A stretch of 64,000 nt of DNA from AP-15 sp963772295 (GCA_963772295.1 CAVYWO010000019.1:62001-126000); one strand, 5' to 3'. Positions 36,661-45,472 are shown, counted from the first letter of the stretch. The notes: generated by a model not told the origin, from the sequence alone. Numbers and translations: made by a program.

Positions 36661-37096
36661 GGCGCCGGAGGCCGCGCCGACACCCAGCCCCAAGCAGGTA
36701 CCCCTGCGGCCCGAACCTCCCCGGCGGCCGAGCGAGCCGCCAGAGACGCCGGTTTCTAGCCTCCCCGTTTGGATCACCGTGAGCGGGACGATCCCGCCCG
36801 AGCAATGGAACCGGCTCGGCACGAGGCTGCTCCCGAAGATGAGGGCCGCGGGCGAGGTGAGCGCCGCGGTTCGCCTCGAAGTCGAAGTCGACGCCGGCCG
36901 AGCGACGATGCTGTCGACCGAGCTGCATCGGGTGCTCGATGAGATCGGTCTGGCGGGGGCCGTGCGGATCGAGCGCGGATAGGCACCGCAACCGACCGTA
37001 GCCCGAATATCGCCGCCATATTTCTGTCCGGATCGCCGGCTATGATTTTGGTCAGCATGGGGGGGACTGCCGGCGTCATCCGGCGGCCGGGTCGGT

Positions 37097-37256
37097 ATTT
37101 CCCGCCAATTCCCGGGTTGGCAATTCAAATTCCCGGTTAGGCCGAAAAAATTCCCGCTTTGACTGCGGGAAGTTGCCGAGCAAGTCGTTGACATATGCGA
37201 ACTTTCCACCCGACCATGAGAAAATTTTCCCGGTAACTCCCGTATGAACGGGAATT
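37097..37256. repeat. TTCCCG/CGGGAA short-repeat cluster
   Basis: The gap 36983-37362 contains at least eight copies of TTCCCG or its complement: tttcccgcc, aattcccggg, aaattcccgg, aaattcccgc, gcgggaag, ttttcccgg, actcccg and acgggaatt. Spacing varies between 10 and 45 bases. On the minus strand the peptide reads NREF-like repeats. It probably marks the end of the decayed defence/mobile element; otherwise the gap holds nothing I recognise. Confidence 0.55.
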
Positions 37257-37362
37257 CTGCGGCCGCAGAGATCGCCCCAGGTAGTCCAGCGCACCGGTTG
37301 CGGATGCCGGAAGCGGCCCCTAAAGTGTTCGTGAAAAAGCAGCGGCGGGAAGGCAGAACAGC

Positions 37363-37821
37363 ATGATCGAAATCGAGCGGCCGGCCGATTTGACCCAATA
37401 TATCGGCAGCGAGATCGGCGTCAGCGACTGGTTTACCGTCGATCAGGCGATCATCGACAAGTTCGCCGAAGCAACCGGTGACTTTCAGTGGATCCATGTC
37501 GATGTCGAGCGGGCCAAGCGCGAAATGCCGGGCGGCAAGACCATCGCCCACGGCTATCTGACGCTGTCGCTGGTGCCGCGCCTGGCGCAAACGATCTATC
37601 GGATAAGGCGGCGCTCGCGCGGGCTCAATTACGGTTCGAACCGGATCCGCTTTACCGGCCAGGTGCCCGCGGGCTCGCGCATCCGGTTGCGCCAGAAGAT
37701 CAAATCGGTCGAGCCGGTCGAGGGAGGCGGCGTGCGCATCACCACGGAAAACTCGGTCGAGGTCGAGGGTGCCGCACGGCCGGCGCTGGTCGCCGAGACG
37801 ATCAGCGTGCTGTTCGAGTGA
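37363..37821 (+). CDS. MaoC-like hydratase (NodN type)
   Basis: This 152-aa single hot-dog-fold protein is of the MaoC/(R)-specific enoyl-CoA hydratase family. The hydratase motif is present: FAEATGDFQWIHVD near residue 40 holds the catalytic Asp and His, and GKTIAHGYLTLSL follows near 62. Length and layout match NodN-like hydratases that act on acyl-CoA substrates in the cytoplasm. It stands alone between the defence remnant and the convergent cobalamin genes, with no metabolic context. A GGCGGGAAGG stretch precedes the ATG. Confidence 0.92.
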   Translation: MIEIERPADLTQYIGSEIGVSDWFTVDQAIIDKFAEATGDFQWIHVDVERAKREMPGGKTIAHGYLTLSLVPRLAQTIYRIRRRSRGLNYGSNRIRFTGQVPAGSRIRLRQKIKSVEPVEGGGVRITTENSVEVEGAARPALVAETISVLFE

Positions 37822-37886
37822 TGCGAGGGCCGATGCGAGCGGCACCCTCCGCCGATGGCTTGCAGCGCGAAGGACGGTTTGGCGCT

Positions 37887-39221
37887 TCAGCCGATGGTGT
37901 CGTCGGCGGCAGGCGCGAGGCGGTCGGCCATCGGTTCGTAATGGAGAATATAAAGCATGGTATTGCGCGCCGCGGCGGGCGAGCTGCCCGGCGGCAGGGC
38001 GTGCTTCATCAGCTGGCGGATCATCGCGCCATGGGTGGCGACGCCGATTCGGCGATAGGGATGCGCCAAGGTGAACCGGCGCAGTGCTTCAAGACCACGC
38101 CTGCGGGTGGCAAGGCCGGTTTCGCCGCCGGGAAAGGCGGTATCGTCGTCGTGGTACCAGCGTTCGGTCAGCCCTTCGCCGAATCGGACCTTCGCCTCGT
38201 CCCAGAGCAGTCCCTCGGCGGCGCCGACATGGGTCTCGCGCAGCCCGCGATCGGTGATGAGCGGGATGCCGAGGGCCTCGGCGACAATCCGCGCCGTCTT
38301 CCGGGCGCGGGCGAGATCGCTCGAAACGACCGCTTCCACGCGGTGCGGGCGCAGCCGCTCCACCAACGCCTCGGCTTGGCCGATCCCGGTACCGTTGAGC
38401 GGCACATCGGCATGCCCCTGCACCCGGCCTTCCCGGTTCCAATCGGTCTCGCCATGCCGAAACAGGAACAGGGTGCGCTCATCGAAGTCTCTTGGCACGC
38501 GCCCTCCTCCGGGATCGTCCGTGGCGGCCCGACGGCGGATGATCAGCATCGAAAAATAGGCGGCCGTCGCCGCCCCGACATCGGCAAGGGGTGCCACGCG
38601 TTGGTTCGGCATGGTCGCGCTCTCGATGTAGATCGCGGCGTCAATCAGGCCAAGCCGGCGCAGCACGCGCCGCACCTTGGCGAGGTGCCGGCCGAGCTTG
38701 ACGATGGCGGCCGTCTCGGCGGCCAGGATGCGGCTCTCGAGGGCCCCTTCGTCGAGTGTCGCCGGGACCACCGCCAGGGTCTCGTCGCGGGCGGCGAGAG
38801 GGGTTTGCGCCGCCGCGGCGCAGGCCCCGAGCGACGACACGCCGGGCACGATCTCGATCGGATAGCGCCGCGCCAAGCGCCCGAAGAGCTCGATGAAACT
38901 GCCGTAGAACAGCGGATCACCCTGGCACAGCAGCGCCACGTCGCGGCCATCGTCGAGAGGTGCCGACAATGCCGCCGCGGCGGCGTCATACACTGCCCTC
39001 GGCACCGGCCCCGGCCGCATCGGAAAGCGGATCGCAATCTCCGGCCGGCTACCGTCGAGCCATTGCGCGACGATCGAACGGGCGAAGCTCGCCCCGCGCT
39101 CGGGCGCAGGATAGGCGATCACTGCGACTTCGCGGAGCAGCCGCAACGCTTTCAAGGTCAGCAGTTCGGGGTCGCCCGGGCCGGTGCCGAGCCCGTAGAG
39201 GCGGCCGCGCCGTTCCTCCAT
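37887..39221 (-). CDS. cobI: CobI precorrin-2 C20-methyltransferase fused to a histidine phosphatase
   Basis: This 444-aa protein has two domains. Residues 1-235 are a SAM-dependent tetrapyrrole methylase: GLGTGPGDPELLTLKA, LLCQGDPLFYGSF, PGVSSLGACAAAAQTPL, matching CobI, which adds the C20 methyl to precorrin-2. Residues 248-444 are a phosphoglycerate-mutase-type phosphatase: LFRHGETDWNREGRVQGH with its catalytic His, RARKTARIVAEALG and GVATHGAMIRQL, as in alpha-ribazole phosphatase (CobC). The fusion would put an early and a late cobalamin step on one chain; the phosphatase substrate is inferred. The start lies one base after the cobL stop. Confidence 0.88.
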   Translation of the reverse strand: MEERRGRLYGLGTGPGDPELLTLKALRLLREVAVIAYPAPERGASFARSIVAQWLDGSRPEIAIRFPMRPGPVPRAVYDAAAAALSAPLDDGRDVALLCQGDPLFYGSFIELFGRLARRYPIEIVPGVSSLGACAAAAQTPLAARDETLAVVPATLDEGALESRILAAETAAIVKLGRHLAKVRRVLRRLGLIDAAIYIESATMPNQRVAPLADVGAATAAYFSMLIIRRRAATDDPGGGRVPRDFDERTLFLFRHGETDWNREGRVQGHADVPLNGTGIGQAEALVERLRPHRVEAVVSSDLARARKTARIVAEALGIPLITDRGLRETHVGAAEGLLWDEAKVRFGEGLTERWYHDDDTAFPGGETGLATRRRGLEALRRFTLAHPYRRIGVATHGAMIRQLMKHALPPGSSPAAARNTMLYILHYEPMADRLAPAADDTIG

Positions 39222-39222
39222 C

Positions 39223-40431
39223 TCAGGCCGGTTTGATCGCGGCGAGCTGGGTCACCGGTGCGAGCGCCCGCCAAAAATGACGTGCGCCCGCTGGCTCGGC
39301 GCGGCTCACCGCAATCCGGGTCAGCGCCCCGCCGTGCCGCGCGTGCCAATCGAACAGCCGCGCCTCGCCCTCGGCGGTAACGACGTTGGCGACGAGCCGG
39401 GCGCCCGCCGGCAATGCCGCCCAAAGCGCCGGCAACAGCGTCGGATCGTCGATGCCGCCGCCGACGAAGATCGCATCGGGCGGCGGCAGCCCGGTCAGCG
39501 CCGCCGGAGCGGCGCCGACGACGATCTGCAATCCCGGCACCCCGAGCGCCGCCGCATTGCGTGCGATCAGCGCGGCGCGCGCCGGCTCGCGCTCGACCGC
39601 GACGGCGCTGCAGCCGGCACCAATGCGCAGCCATTCGATCGCGATCGAGCCGCAACCGGCGGCGACGTCCCAAAGGGTCTCATTCGGCATCGGCATCAAC
39701 GCGGCGAGCGTGGCGGCGCGCACCTCGCGCTTGGTCAGTTGGCCGTCATGCGCGAAGGCGTCATCCGGCAGGCCGGCGAGGCGCGACATGGCTCGTGTGC
39801 CGGGTTCGGCACGGCACTCGAGCGCGATCGTGTTGAGATCGTCGACGCGGCGCTCGCCCCAGGATCGGGCATCTTCCCGGAGCTGCCGCTCGCGCGCCCC
39901 GCCGAGATGAGAAAAGACCGTGAGCCGGCTCGCCCCCCAGCCGAACTCGCTGAGGAGCCGTGCGACGGCGCGCGGCGTGTCGCCGTCCGCGGACAGAACC
40001 AGGAGCCGCTGGTTCGGGGCGAGGTGCAGGCGCAAACCGTCGAGCGGCCGGCCGTGCAGGGTGATCGTCCGGCAATCGGCGAGCGGCCAGCCGAGCCGGG
40101 CAGCGGCAAGGCTGAAGGCGCTCGGCTGCGGCACGATCGCGATCTCCGCAGGCGCGAAGCGATGCACCAAGGTGACGCCGATGCCGTACCACAGCGGGTC
40201 GCCGCTCGCCAGCACGACTACCCGCCGCCCGCGGCGCTCGGCGATCGCCTCGATCGTGCGCGTCAACGGCCGTTCCCAGACGAGCCGCTCGGCGGCGCTC
40301 GCCGGGACCATCGCCTGATGGCGCTGACCACCGACCAGGACCTCGGCGGTGTCGACGAAAGTCCGCGCCGCCGCGGCCAGACCGGCGAGCCCGTCCTCGC
40401 CGATGCCGACGATCGCGAGCCAGGGTCTCAC
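39223..40431 (-). CDS. cobL: precorrin-6Y C5,15-methyltransferase (decarboxylating)
   Basis: This is a 402-aa bifunctional enzyme of the aerobic cobalamin pathway. The N-terminal half (1-200) is a CbiE-like tetrapyrrole methylase (VGIGEDGLAGLAAAA, LASGDPLWYGIG, PSAFSLAAARLGWP). The C-terminal half (from about 230) is a CbiT-like class I methyltransferase (ALMPMPNETLWDVAAGCGS, VGAAPAALTGLPPPDAIFVG). It methylates C5 and C15 and removes the acetate carboxyl of ring C. The length is typical. The start overlaps the upstream stop by four bases (ATGA), so it is translationally coupled to the cobH fusion. Confidence 0.95.
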   Translation of the reverse strand: MRPWLAIVGIGEDGLAGLAAAARTFVDTAEVLVGGQRHQAMVPASAAERLVWERPLTRTIEAIAERRGRRVVVLASGDPLWYGIGVTLVHRFAPAEIAIVPQPSAFSLAAARLGWPLADCRTITLHGRPLDGLRLHLAPNQRLLVLSADGDTPRAVARLLSEFGWGASRLTVFSHLGGARERQLREDARSWGERRVDDLNTIALECRAEPGTRAMSRLAGLPDDAFAHDGQLTKREVRAATLAALMPMPNETLWDVAAGCGSIAIEWLRIGAGCSAVAVEREPARAALIARNAAALGVPGLQIVVGAAPAALTGLPPPDAIFVGGGIDDPTLLPALWAALPAGARLVANVVTAEGEARLFDWHARHGGALTRIAVSRAEPAGARHFWRALAPVTQLAAIKPA

Positions 40432-42029
40432 CGGCCGCCCGCCAAGGCATTGACCGCGGCGGCAGCGAGGGCACTGCCGCCGCGCCGGCCATGGAGGGTG
40501 ACGAAGGCGAGGCCGCTGCCGAATTCGGCGAGCGCCCGCTTGGCCTCGGCGGCGCCGACAAAGCCGACCGGAAAGCCCAAGATCAGCGCCGGTTTTGGAT
40601 CATCGGCGGCGATCAGTTCGAGCAGACGAAAGAGCGCGGTCGGGGCATTGCCGATGGCCACCACGGCGCCGCTGAGATGCGGGCGCCACAGCTCGACCGC
40701 GGCCGCCGAACGGGTACCGCCGCGCAGCCTCGCGCTGGTCGCGACCGCGGCATCGGACAAGGTGCACAGGACCTCGTTCGCCGCCGGCAACCGCTCGCGG
40801 GAGATGCCCGCGGCGACCATCGTCGCATCGACGAGGATCGGCACGCCGGCCTTGAGCGCTCGGGTTCCCGCCCCGATCGCGCCGCGCGACCAGGCGAGGT
40901 GATCGAGGATCGAGGCATCGCCGGCCGCTTGCGCCAGCCGCAGCGCCATTGGCCGCAGCGCGCGCGGGAACCGAGCGAGATCGGCCTCGGCCCGGATCAG
41001 CGCCGTCGATCGGCGAGAAATCGCGGCCGGGTTGTGTAGATAGGTGAAGTGCCCGCTCCCGGACCCTCCCCCGCGCGCGGGGGAGGGAAGCGCGCGCAGC
41101 GTGCGGGTGGGGGCAGCTGGCGGGATCGCCGGGTTTGATGACCGCATTGCCCGCCAACCCGGCTCCATGACGCCCAGGGTCCATGCTTCTTCTTCGATTA
41201 CGCGGGGCACTTCGGCTTCGCCGATCGGCGGGGCGAACCAGGATCCGAGCTCGCCGGCACGGTCGCGCTTTGCCAGGATCGCGGCAAGGGTGCGCACCTG
41301 TGCCCTGTCTTTGGGTGGACCGAGTTCGCCGCGGACCTGAAACCAAGATGGCCAGATCTCGGCGAAGACGATGCGAGCCTCACCGCCAAGGCCGAGCCCG
41401 GTCTCGAATGGCCAGATTCGGGCGTGGTCGGTCCAGCGCGGGTCGGCGTGCAGCTCACGCACGACCGGGATGCCGGTCAGCACCTGGCCGCCGACCGCAC
41501 CGGCGCCCAACAGCTTCCAGCAAGGTTGCGCACCGACCATCCAAGTATCGACAAGTCGCTTTTCCCGAAGGCCGCCGGCGTCGTGCCGCCGGTGGTGTTT
41601 GCTGCTGAGAAACGCGCTGTGCATCTGCCCCGGCCGGCCCCAGAACGGGAACACGCTGCCGGAAACGCGCTCGTTCAGCTGCGCCGCGACCTTGAACCGG
41701 TTGTTGCGGTTGCGCTCGTCATCCGTAATCAGCCGAGCGATCTCGTCCCAGACCGCGCGCCACGGCGGCCCTTCGAGCCTCAGTCGCGCGGCAAAGCCGG
41801 AAGGGTAACCGAACGGAAAATCGAACCCGATCAATACCCGCTCGCCGCGGCATACGGCCCCGGCAAGTCGCTCGCTCAGAAGCATCTTGGCGCGATCGCG
41901 GGTATCCGGATTTTCGCAGCTCTCCCCAGCCGGCCCCAGATGACCGATCCAGATGCTGTCGCGGCCCCTTTTCTTCTGGTTCGCCGCGCTCCAGTCGACG
42001 ACGATGTAGTGGTCGAAGAGTGCCGGCAT
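40428..42029 (-). CDS. cobH: precorrin-8X methylmutase with an N-terminal unknown domain
   Basis: This 533-aa fusion has CobH as its C-terminal 205 residues (YLHNPAAISRRSTALIRAEA, LVDATMVAAGI, GNAPTALFRLLELI, LILGFPVGFVGAAEAK), the enzyme that moves the C11 methyl to give hydrogenobyrinate. The first 300 residues (HYIVVDWSAANQKKRGRDS, VLIGFDFPFGYPSGFA, TWMVGAQPCWKLLG) form a DUF429-like domain sometimes found beside cob genes. The linker LPSPARGGGSGSG is encoded by a GC palindrome (41064-41087). No start codon is visible just upstream of the CobH part, so CobH seems to be translated only as a fusion. Confidence 0.88.
   Translation of the reverse strand: MPALFDHYIVVDWSAANQKKRGRDSIWIGHLGPAGESCENPDTRDRAKMLLSERLAGAVCRGERVLIGFDFPFGYPSGFAARLRLEGPPWRAVWDEIARLITDDERNRNNRFKVAAQLNERVSGSVFPFWGRPGQMHSAFLSSKHHRRHDAGGLREKRLVDTWMVGAQPCWKLLGAGAVGGQVLTGIPVVRELHADPRWTDHARIWPFETGLGLGGEARIVFAEIWPSWFQVRGELGPPKDRAQVRTLAAILAKRDRAGELGSWFAPPIGEAEVPRVIEEEAWTLGVMEPGWRAMRSSNPAIPPAAPTRTLRALPSPARGGGSGSGHFTYLHNPAAISRRSTALIRAEADLARFPRALRPMALRLAQAAGDASILDHLAWSRGAIGAGTRALKAGVPILVDATMVAAGISRERLPAANEVLCTLSDAAVATSARLRGGTRSAAAVELWRPHLSGAVVAIGNAPTALFRLLELIAADDPKPALILGFPVGFVGAAEAKRALAEFGSGLAFVTLHGRRGGSALAAAAVNALAGGR
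41064..41087. repeat. REP-like perfect palindrome inside the cobH fusion
   Basis: A 24-base perfect palindrome (ccctcccccgcg and its complement) is followed by a GC-rich tail up to about 41115. The same CCCTCCC-type units lie at 50884-50952 and 51663-51714, where they are intergenic. Here the element sits in an open frame and encodes the linker between two domains. Confidence 0.7.
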
Positions 42030-42035
42030 CCCGTC

Positions 42036-42959
42036 TCAGCCTTCGCCGCGATGGGGGTGCGGGTGACCGTGCGCGGCATCGGCGCCGACGCCGCGAACAT
42101 GATGGTGATGCCCTCGTTGCGCAGCCCCGGCATCGCCCTCGAAGCCGATGATCTGGGTGCGGTATTTGCACAACTGGCAGTTCATCGGGGGCGGTCCGTC
42201 AGCCGGCTCGGCGGCGCGCTCGCAGAAGGCGTCGAGCACGGCCGGGTGATCGCGCAAATAGGAGGCCTTGGCGAATTCGATGTCGCCGAAGCGCCGCGCC
42301 GCGGCGTCGGTCGCGGCATAGATGCGTTTGACGAGAACGCCGGTGAACAGGAAATACGGGAATACGACGATGCGGCGGAACCCGAGCCGGGCGGCGCGCG
42401 CCAGGGCGGCATCGACGCACGGGGCGGCGACGCCGCTGAATGCGGTCTCGGCCCAGCCGAAGCCCATTCCCTCCCACAGCATGCGCGTGATCTTTGCGAC
42501 GTTCGAATTCGCGTCGGGATCGTTGGTGCCGCGGCCGACGACGACGAGCAGGCTTTCGGCCCGGGCAACGCCGCTCTGCGGCGTGGCGGAGGCAATCCGC
42601 TCGGCCGATGCCTGCAACAGCCGCGGATCGATCGCCAAGTCGCGGCCAAAGCGCAGCTCAATCCCCGGGTTCTCGGCGGCAAAGCTGTTGATCTCCCAAG
42701 GCAGGTCGTTCTTGACATGGCTCGCCGCGAACAGCATGCCCGGGATCGCAAAAATCCGGCGAGCGCCGCGCGCCGCCAATTGGGCGAGCCCGTCACGGAT
42801 CGTTGGGCGTGCGAACTCCAGATAGCCGGTGGCGAAGTCGACCGCCGCCAGTCGCCGCCGCAATGCCTGAGCGAACGCCTCGAATTCGGCGATCGCTTCG
42901 GGATCGCGGCTGCCATGGCCGCAGACCAGCACCGCCGGCCGGCTCATCGCCTCGCTCAT
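42036..42959 (-). CDS. cbiX: CbiX-type cobaltochelatase with Cys pair and His-rich tail
   Basis: This is a 307-aa class II chelatase that inserts cobalt into sirohydrochlorin. Two chelatase halves are visible: LVCGHGSRDPEAIAEFE with ARRIFAIPGMLFAASHVKND, and LLVVVGRGTNDPDANSN with FRRIVVFPYFLFTGVLVKR. The C-terminus carries MNCQLCKYR, the MxCxxC motif of Fe-S-type CbiX-long proteins, then a His-rich end (GHHHHVRG, HPHPHRGEG) likely to bind metal. An early chelatase is unexpected beside CobN, which inserts cobalt late. The ATG overlaps the TGA that ends the extended cobQ frame; an alternative start is M5. cobD begins 41 bases away, divergent. Confidence 0.92.
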   Translation of the reverse strand: MSEAMSRPAVLVCGHGSRDPEAIAEFEAFAQALRRRLAAVDFATGYLEFARPTIRDGLAQLAARGARRIFAIPGMLFAASHVKNDLPWEINSFAAENPGIELRFGRDLAIDPRLLQASAERIASATPQSGVARAESLLVVVGRGTNDPDANSNVAKITRMLWEGMGFGWAETAFSGVAAPCVDAALARAARLGFRRIVVFPYFLFTGVLVKRIYAATDAAARRFGDIEFAKASYLRDHPAVLDAFCERAAEPADGPPPMNCQLCKYRTQIIGFEGDAGAAQRGHHHHVRGVGADAAHGHPHPHRGEG

Positions 42960-45472
42960 CGATTGACCCGCGGACGGCCGCGGCCGAGACTGGCCTCGCC
43001 ATGACGCCGGCGGTCGCCGACCCGCTGCTGCTCGTCGCCGGCCTCGCCGTCGACGGCGCGCTGGGCGATATGCCGGCGCTGTTTCGTCTGGTGCCGCACC
43101 CGGCGGTGCTCGCCGGCCGCGCCATCGCCGTTTTCGATCGCAAGCTCAATCGCGAGATCCGCAGCGATGCCTCGCGCCGCGGCCGCGGCATCATCACCGT
43201 CGTCGTTCTGACCGGCGGCGCGGCGTTGCTCGGGCTCGCCATCGAGCGGCTGTGCCGCGGCACGGTTCCGGGTGCCGCCGTCGAGGTGCTGCTGATTGCC
43301 GTCCTCGTCGCTCAGCGCAGCCTCTACGAGCACGTCGCCGCCGTCGCGCGGGAACTCGACCGCGGCGGATTGAGGGCCGGACGCGCCGCGGTCCGCCATA
43401 TCGTCGGCCGCGATCCGGCGAGCCTCGACGTGCACGGCGTCGTCCGCGCGGCGATCGAGAGCCTGGCCGAGAACTTTTGCGACGGCGTCGTCGCTCCGGT
43501 CTTCTGGTACCTCGTCGGCGGGCTCCCTGGCCTTTTCGCGTACAAGATGGCGAGCACCCTCGACAGCATGATCGGTCACAAGAACCGGCATTACCGGGCC
43601 TTCGGCTGGGCCGCGGCGCGACTCGACGATCTCCTGAACCTGGTGCCGGCGCGGCTCGGCGGGCTCTTGATCGCCGCGGCCGCGGTCTTTGCCGGGGGTT
43701 GCCGTCCCGGCCATGCGCTCGCGATCATGCTGCGGGATGCGCGCAAGCATCGCTCGGTCAATGCCGGCTGGCCGGAGGGAGCGATCGCCGGGGCGCTTGG
43801 GCTCGCCTTGGCCGGCCCGCGCCGCTATGCCGAGGGCGTCGTCGCCGATCCCTGGGTCGGCGACGGCACCGCCCGCGCCACGACCAAGGATATCGCCCGC
43901 GCGCTGCGGCTTTATCGGCTTGCTTGCCTGATTGAAGGCGGCTTTGTCTTCGGCATTTGGCTCCTTCTGCGTGTCGCGCCGCGGTTCTAAGGCCGGGAAC
44001 CGCGCCGCGGCGAGCAGGCGATCGAGATCGAGATTGGCGGCGAGGTGATCGGCCAGCGCGTCGAGGGTTGCGTCGATTTGCTTGCTGTAACCAAACGCAC
44101 CGGGTGCCCCGCCCAGCCTGCGCAAGAAAGCGCCGCGAAACGGATCGCTAGCGAAGAGGCCATGGAGATAGCAGCCGGCGACGCGGCCGTCGGCGGCGAC
44201 GGCGCCGTCGCTGCGGTCGCCGAGCCGCAGCATCGGCCGCGACAATGCGGGGCCGGTGGTCACTCCCTGATGCATCTCATAGCCTTCGACCGGCGTCTCG
44301 GTCTCCAGGTCGAGCCCATTCGTCAGCAGCAGCCGCTTGTCGCGGGCAAGGACAGTGTCGAGGTCGAGCAGGCCGAGCCCGGCGGCCGTTCGCCGGGGCC
44401 CCTCGACGCCGAGGGGATCGGCGATCGTCCGCCCCAGCATCTGGTAGCCGCCGCATAGACCTAAAATGCGTCCGCCCTGCCGGTGGTGCGCGAGGATGTC
44501 GATGTCCCATTCCTCGCGCCGCAAAAAGGCGAGATCGGCGATGACCGCCTTCGACCCCGGCAGGATCAGCAGCGCGGCATCCCGCGGCAAAGGGCGGCCG
44601 GGCCGGACCATGACGAGATCGACCTGCGGCTCGGCGACGAGCGGGTCGAGATCGTCGAAATTGGCGATGTGCGGCACCACCGGAACGGCGATGCGCAGGC
44701 GGCCGTCGCCGCGCCGATAGGGCGGCGGATCGATGGCCGCGCCGGAAAGCGCCAAACTGTCTTCGGCCGGCAGCCGTGACGCCGCCGGAAAGAACGGCAC
44801 CACCCCGAACGAGGGCATTTGGGTGCGCGCCCCGATGGCGGCGATGCCGCCGTCGAAGAGCCGGCGATCGCCGCGAAACTTGTTGACGATGTAGCCAGCG
44901 AGCAGCGCCCGCTCGGTTGGCGTCAACAGCGCATAGGTGCCGACGAGCTGGGCGATGACCCCGCCGCGCTCGATATCGCCGATCAGCACGACCGGCACCC
45001 CCGCCGCCTCGGCAAAACCCATATTGGCGATGTCGCCGCGGCGCAGGTTGATTTCCGCCGGGCTCCCCGCCCCTTCGGCGAGGACCAGATCGGCGGCCGC
45101 CCCGACCCGGGCAAAGGCGGCGAGCACCATCGGCAACAGCCTCGGCGCCAGCCGGCGATAGCCGCGCGCCGAGGCGCTGCCCCAGACCCGGCCGCCGAGC
45201 ACGATCTGCGCCCCGCCTTCGGATTGCGGCTTCAACAAAATCGGGTTCATGTCGGCGAGCGGGGCGACGCCGCAGGCGCGCGCCTGCAACGCCTGGGCCC
45301 GGCCGATCTCGCCGCCGTCCGCGGTGACCGCGGCGTTGTTCGACATGTTCTGCGGCTTGAACGGCCGCACCACGAGCCCGCGCCTCGTATAGGCCCGCGC
45401 TAGCCCGGCCAGCAGCAGCGACTTGCCGACATCCGACCCGGTGCCTTGCAGCATCAGCGCCCGCGCGGTCAA
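42956..45472 (-). CDS. cobQ: cobyric acid synthase with no stop at its normal end
   Basis: CobQ amidates four side chains of adenosylcobyrinate diamide using glutamine. The conserved protein is about 485 residues (45472 to about 43990): GTGSDVGKSLLLAGLARAY, FKPQNMSNNAAVTADGGEI, a glutamine amidotransferase domain with Cys in GLCGGYQMLG, and YEMHQGVTTGP and GCYLHGLFASD with the catalytic His. The frame then has no stop and continues about 345 codons antisense through cobD, ending in TGA that overlaps the cbiX ATG. The tail is Arg/Asp/Glu-rich shadow-like sequence and is unlikely to be a real domain. The TTG start overlaps the cobO stop (TTGA). Confidence 0.88.
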   Translation of the reverse strand: MTARALMLQGTGSDVGKSLLLAGLARAYTRRGLVVRPFKPQNMSNNAAVTADGGEIGRAQALQARACGVAPLADMNPILLKPQSEGGAQIVLGGRVWGSASARGYRRLAPRLLPMVLAAFARVGAAADLVLAEGAGSPAEINLRRGDIANMGFAEAAGVPVVLIGDIERGGVIAQLVGTYALLTPTERALLAGYIVNKFRGDRRLFDGGIAAIGARTQMPSFGVVPFFPAASRLPAEDSLALSGAAIDPPPYRRGDGRLRIAVPVVPHIANFDDLDPLVAEPQVDLVMVRPGRPLPRDAALLILPGSKAVIADLAFLRREEWDIDILAHHRQGGRILGLCGGYQMLGRTIADPLGVEGPRRTAAGLGLLDLDTVLARDKRLLLTNGLDLETETPVEGYEMHQGVTTGPALSRPMLRLGDRSDGAVAADGRVAGCYLHGLFASDPFRGAFLRRLGGAPGAFGYSKQIDATLDALADHLAANLDLDRLLAAARFPALEPRRDTQKEPNAEDKAAFNQASKPIKPQRAGDILGRGAGGAVADPGIGDDALGIAARAGQGEPKRPGDRSLRPAGIDRAMLARIPQHDRERMAGTATPGKDRGRGDQEPAEPRRHQVQEIVESRRGPAEGPVMPVLVTDHAVEGARHLVREKAREPADEVPEDRSDDAVAKVLGQALDRRADDAVHVEARRIAADDMADRGASGPQSAAVEFPRDGGDVLVEAALSDEDGNQQHLDGGTRNRAAAQPLDGEPEQRRAAGQNDDGDDAAAAARGIAADLAIELAIENGDGAAGEHRRVRHQTKQRRHIAQRAVDGEAGDEQQRVGDRRRHGEASLGRGRPRVNR
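43001..43990 (+). CDS. cobD: adenosylcobinamide-phosphate synthase
   Basis: CobD/CbiB attaches aminopropanol (phosphate) to adenosylcobyric acid at the inner membrane. The ATG at 43001 gives 329 aa beginning MTPAVADPLLLVAGLAVDGA; a longer upstream frame runs antisense into cbiX and was rejected. Several hydrophobic segments are present, and the family motifs are complete: RDPASLDVHGVVRAAIESLAE is seen in part, then DGVVAPVFWYLVGG, YKMASTLDSMIGHKN, SVNAGWPEGAIAGALG. It is the only cob gene on the plus strand and lies wholly antisense to the extended cobQ frame. Confidence 0.93.
   Translation: MTPAVADPLLLVAGLAVDGALGDMPALFRLVPHPAVLAGRAIAVFDRKLNREIRSDASRRGRGIITVVVLTGGAALLGLAIERLCRGTVPGAAVEVLLIAVLVAQRSLYEHVAAVARELDRGGLRAGRAAVRHIVGRDPASLDVHGVVRAAIESLAENFCDGVVAPVFWYLVGGLPGLFAYKMASTLDSMIGHKNRHYRAFGWAAARLDDLLNLVPARLGGLLIAAAAVFAGGCRPGHALAIMLRDARKHRSVNAGWPEGAIAGALGLALAGPRRYAEGVVADPWVGDGTARATTKDIARALRLYRLACLIEGGFVFGIWLLLRVAPRF

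Noticed and set aside
37097..37256. Possible CRISPR array
   Set aside because: The repeat unit is only 6-9 bases with irregular spacing and changing strand, and there are no cas genes.
42956..43989. Reading the 345-codon tail of the cobQ frame as a true extra domain
   Set aside because: The tail is the antisense of cobD, has shadow-like composition and no family resemblance; a lost stop or error is more likely.
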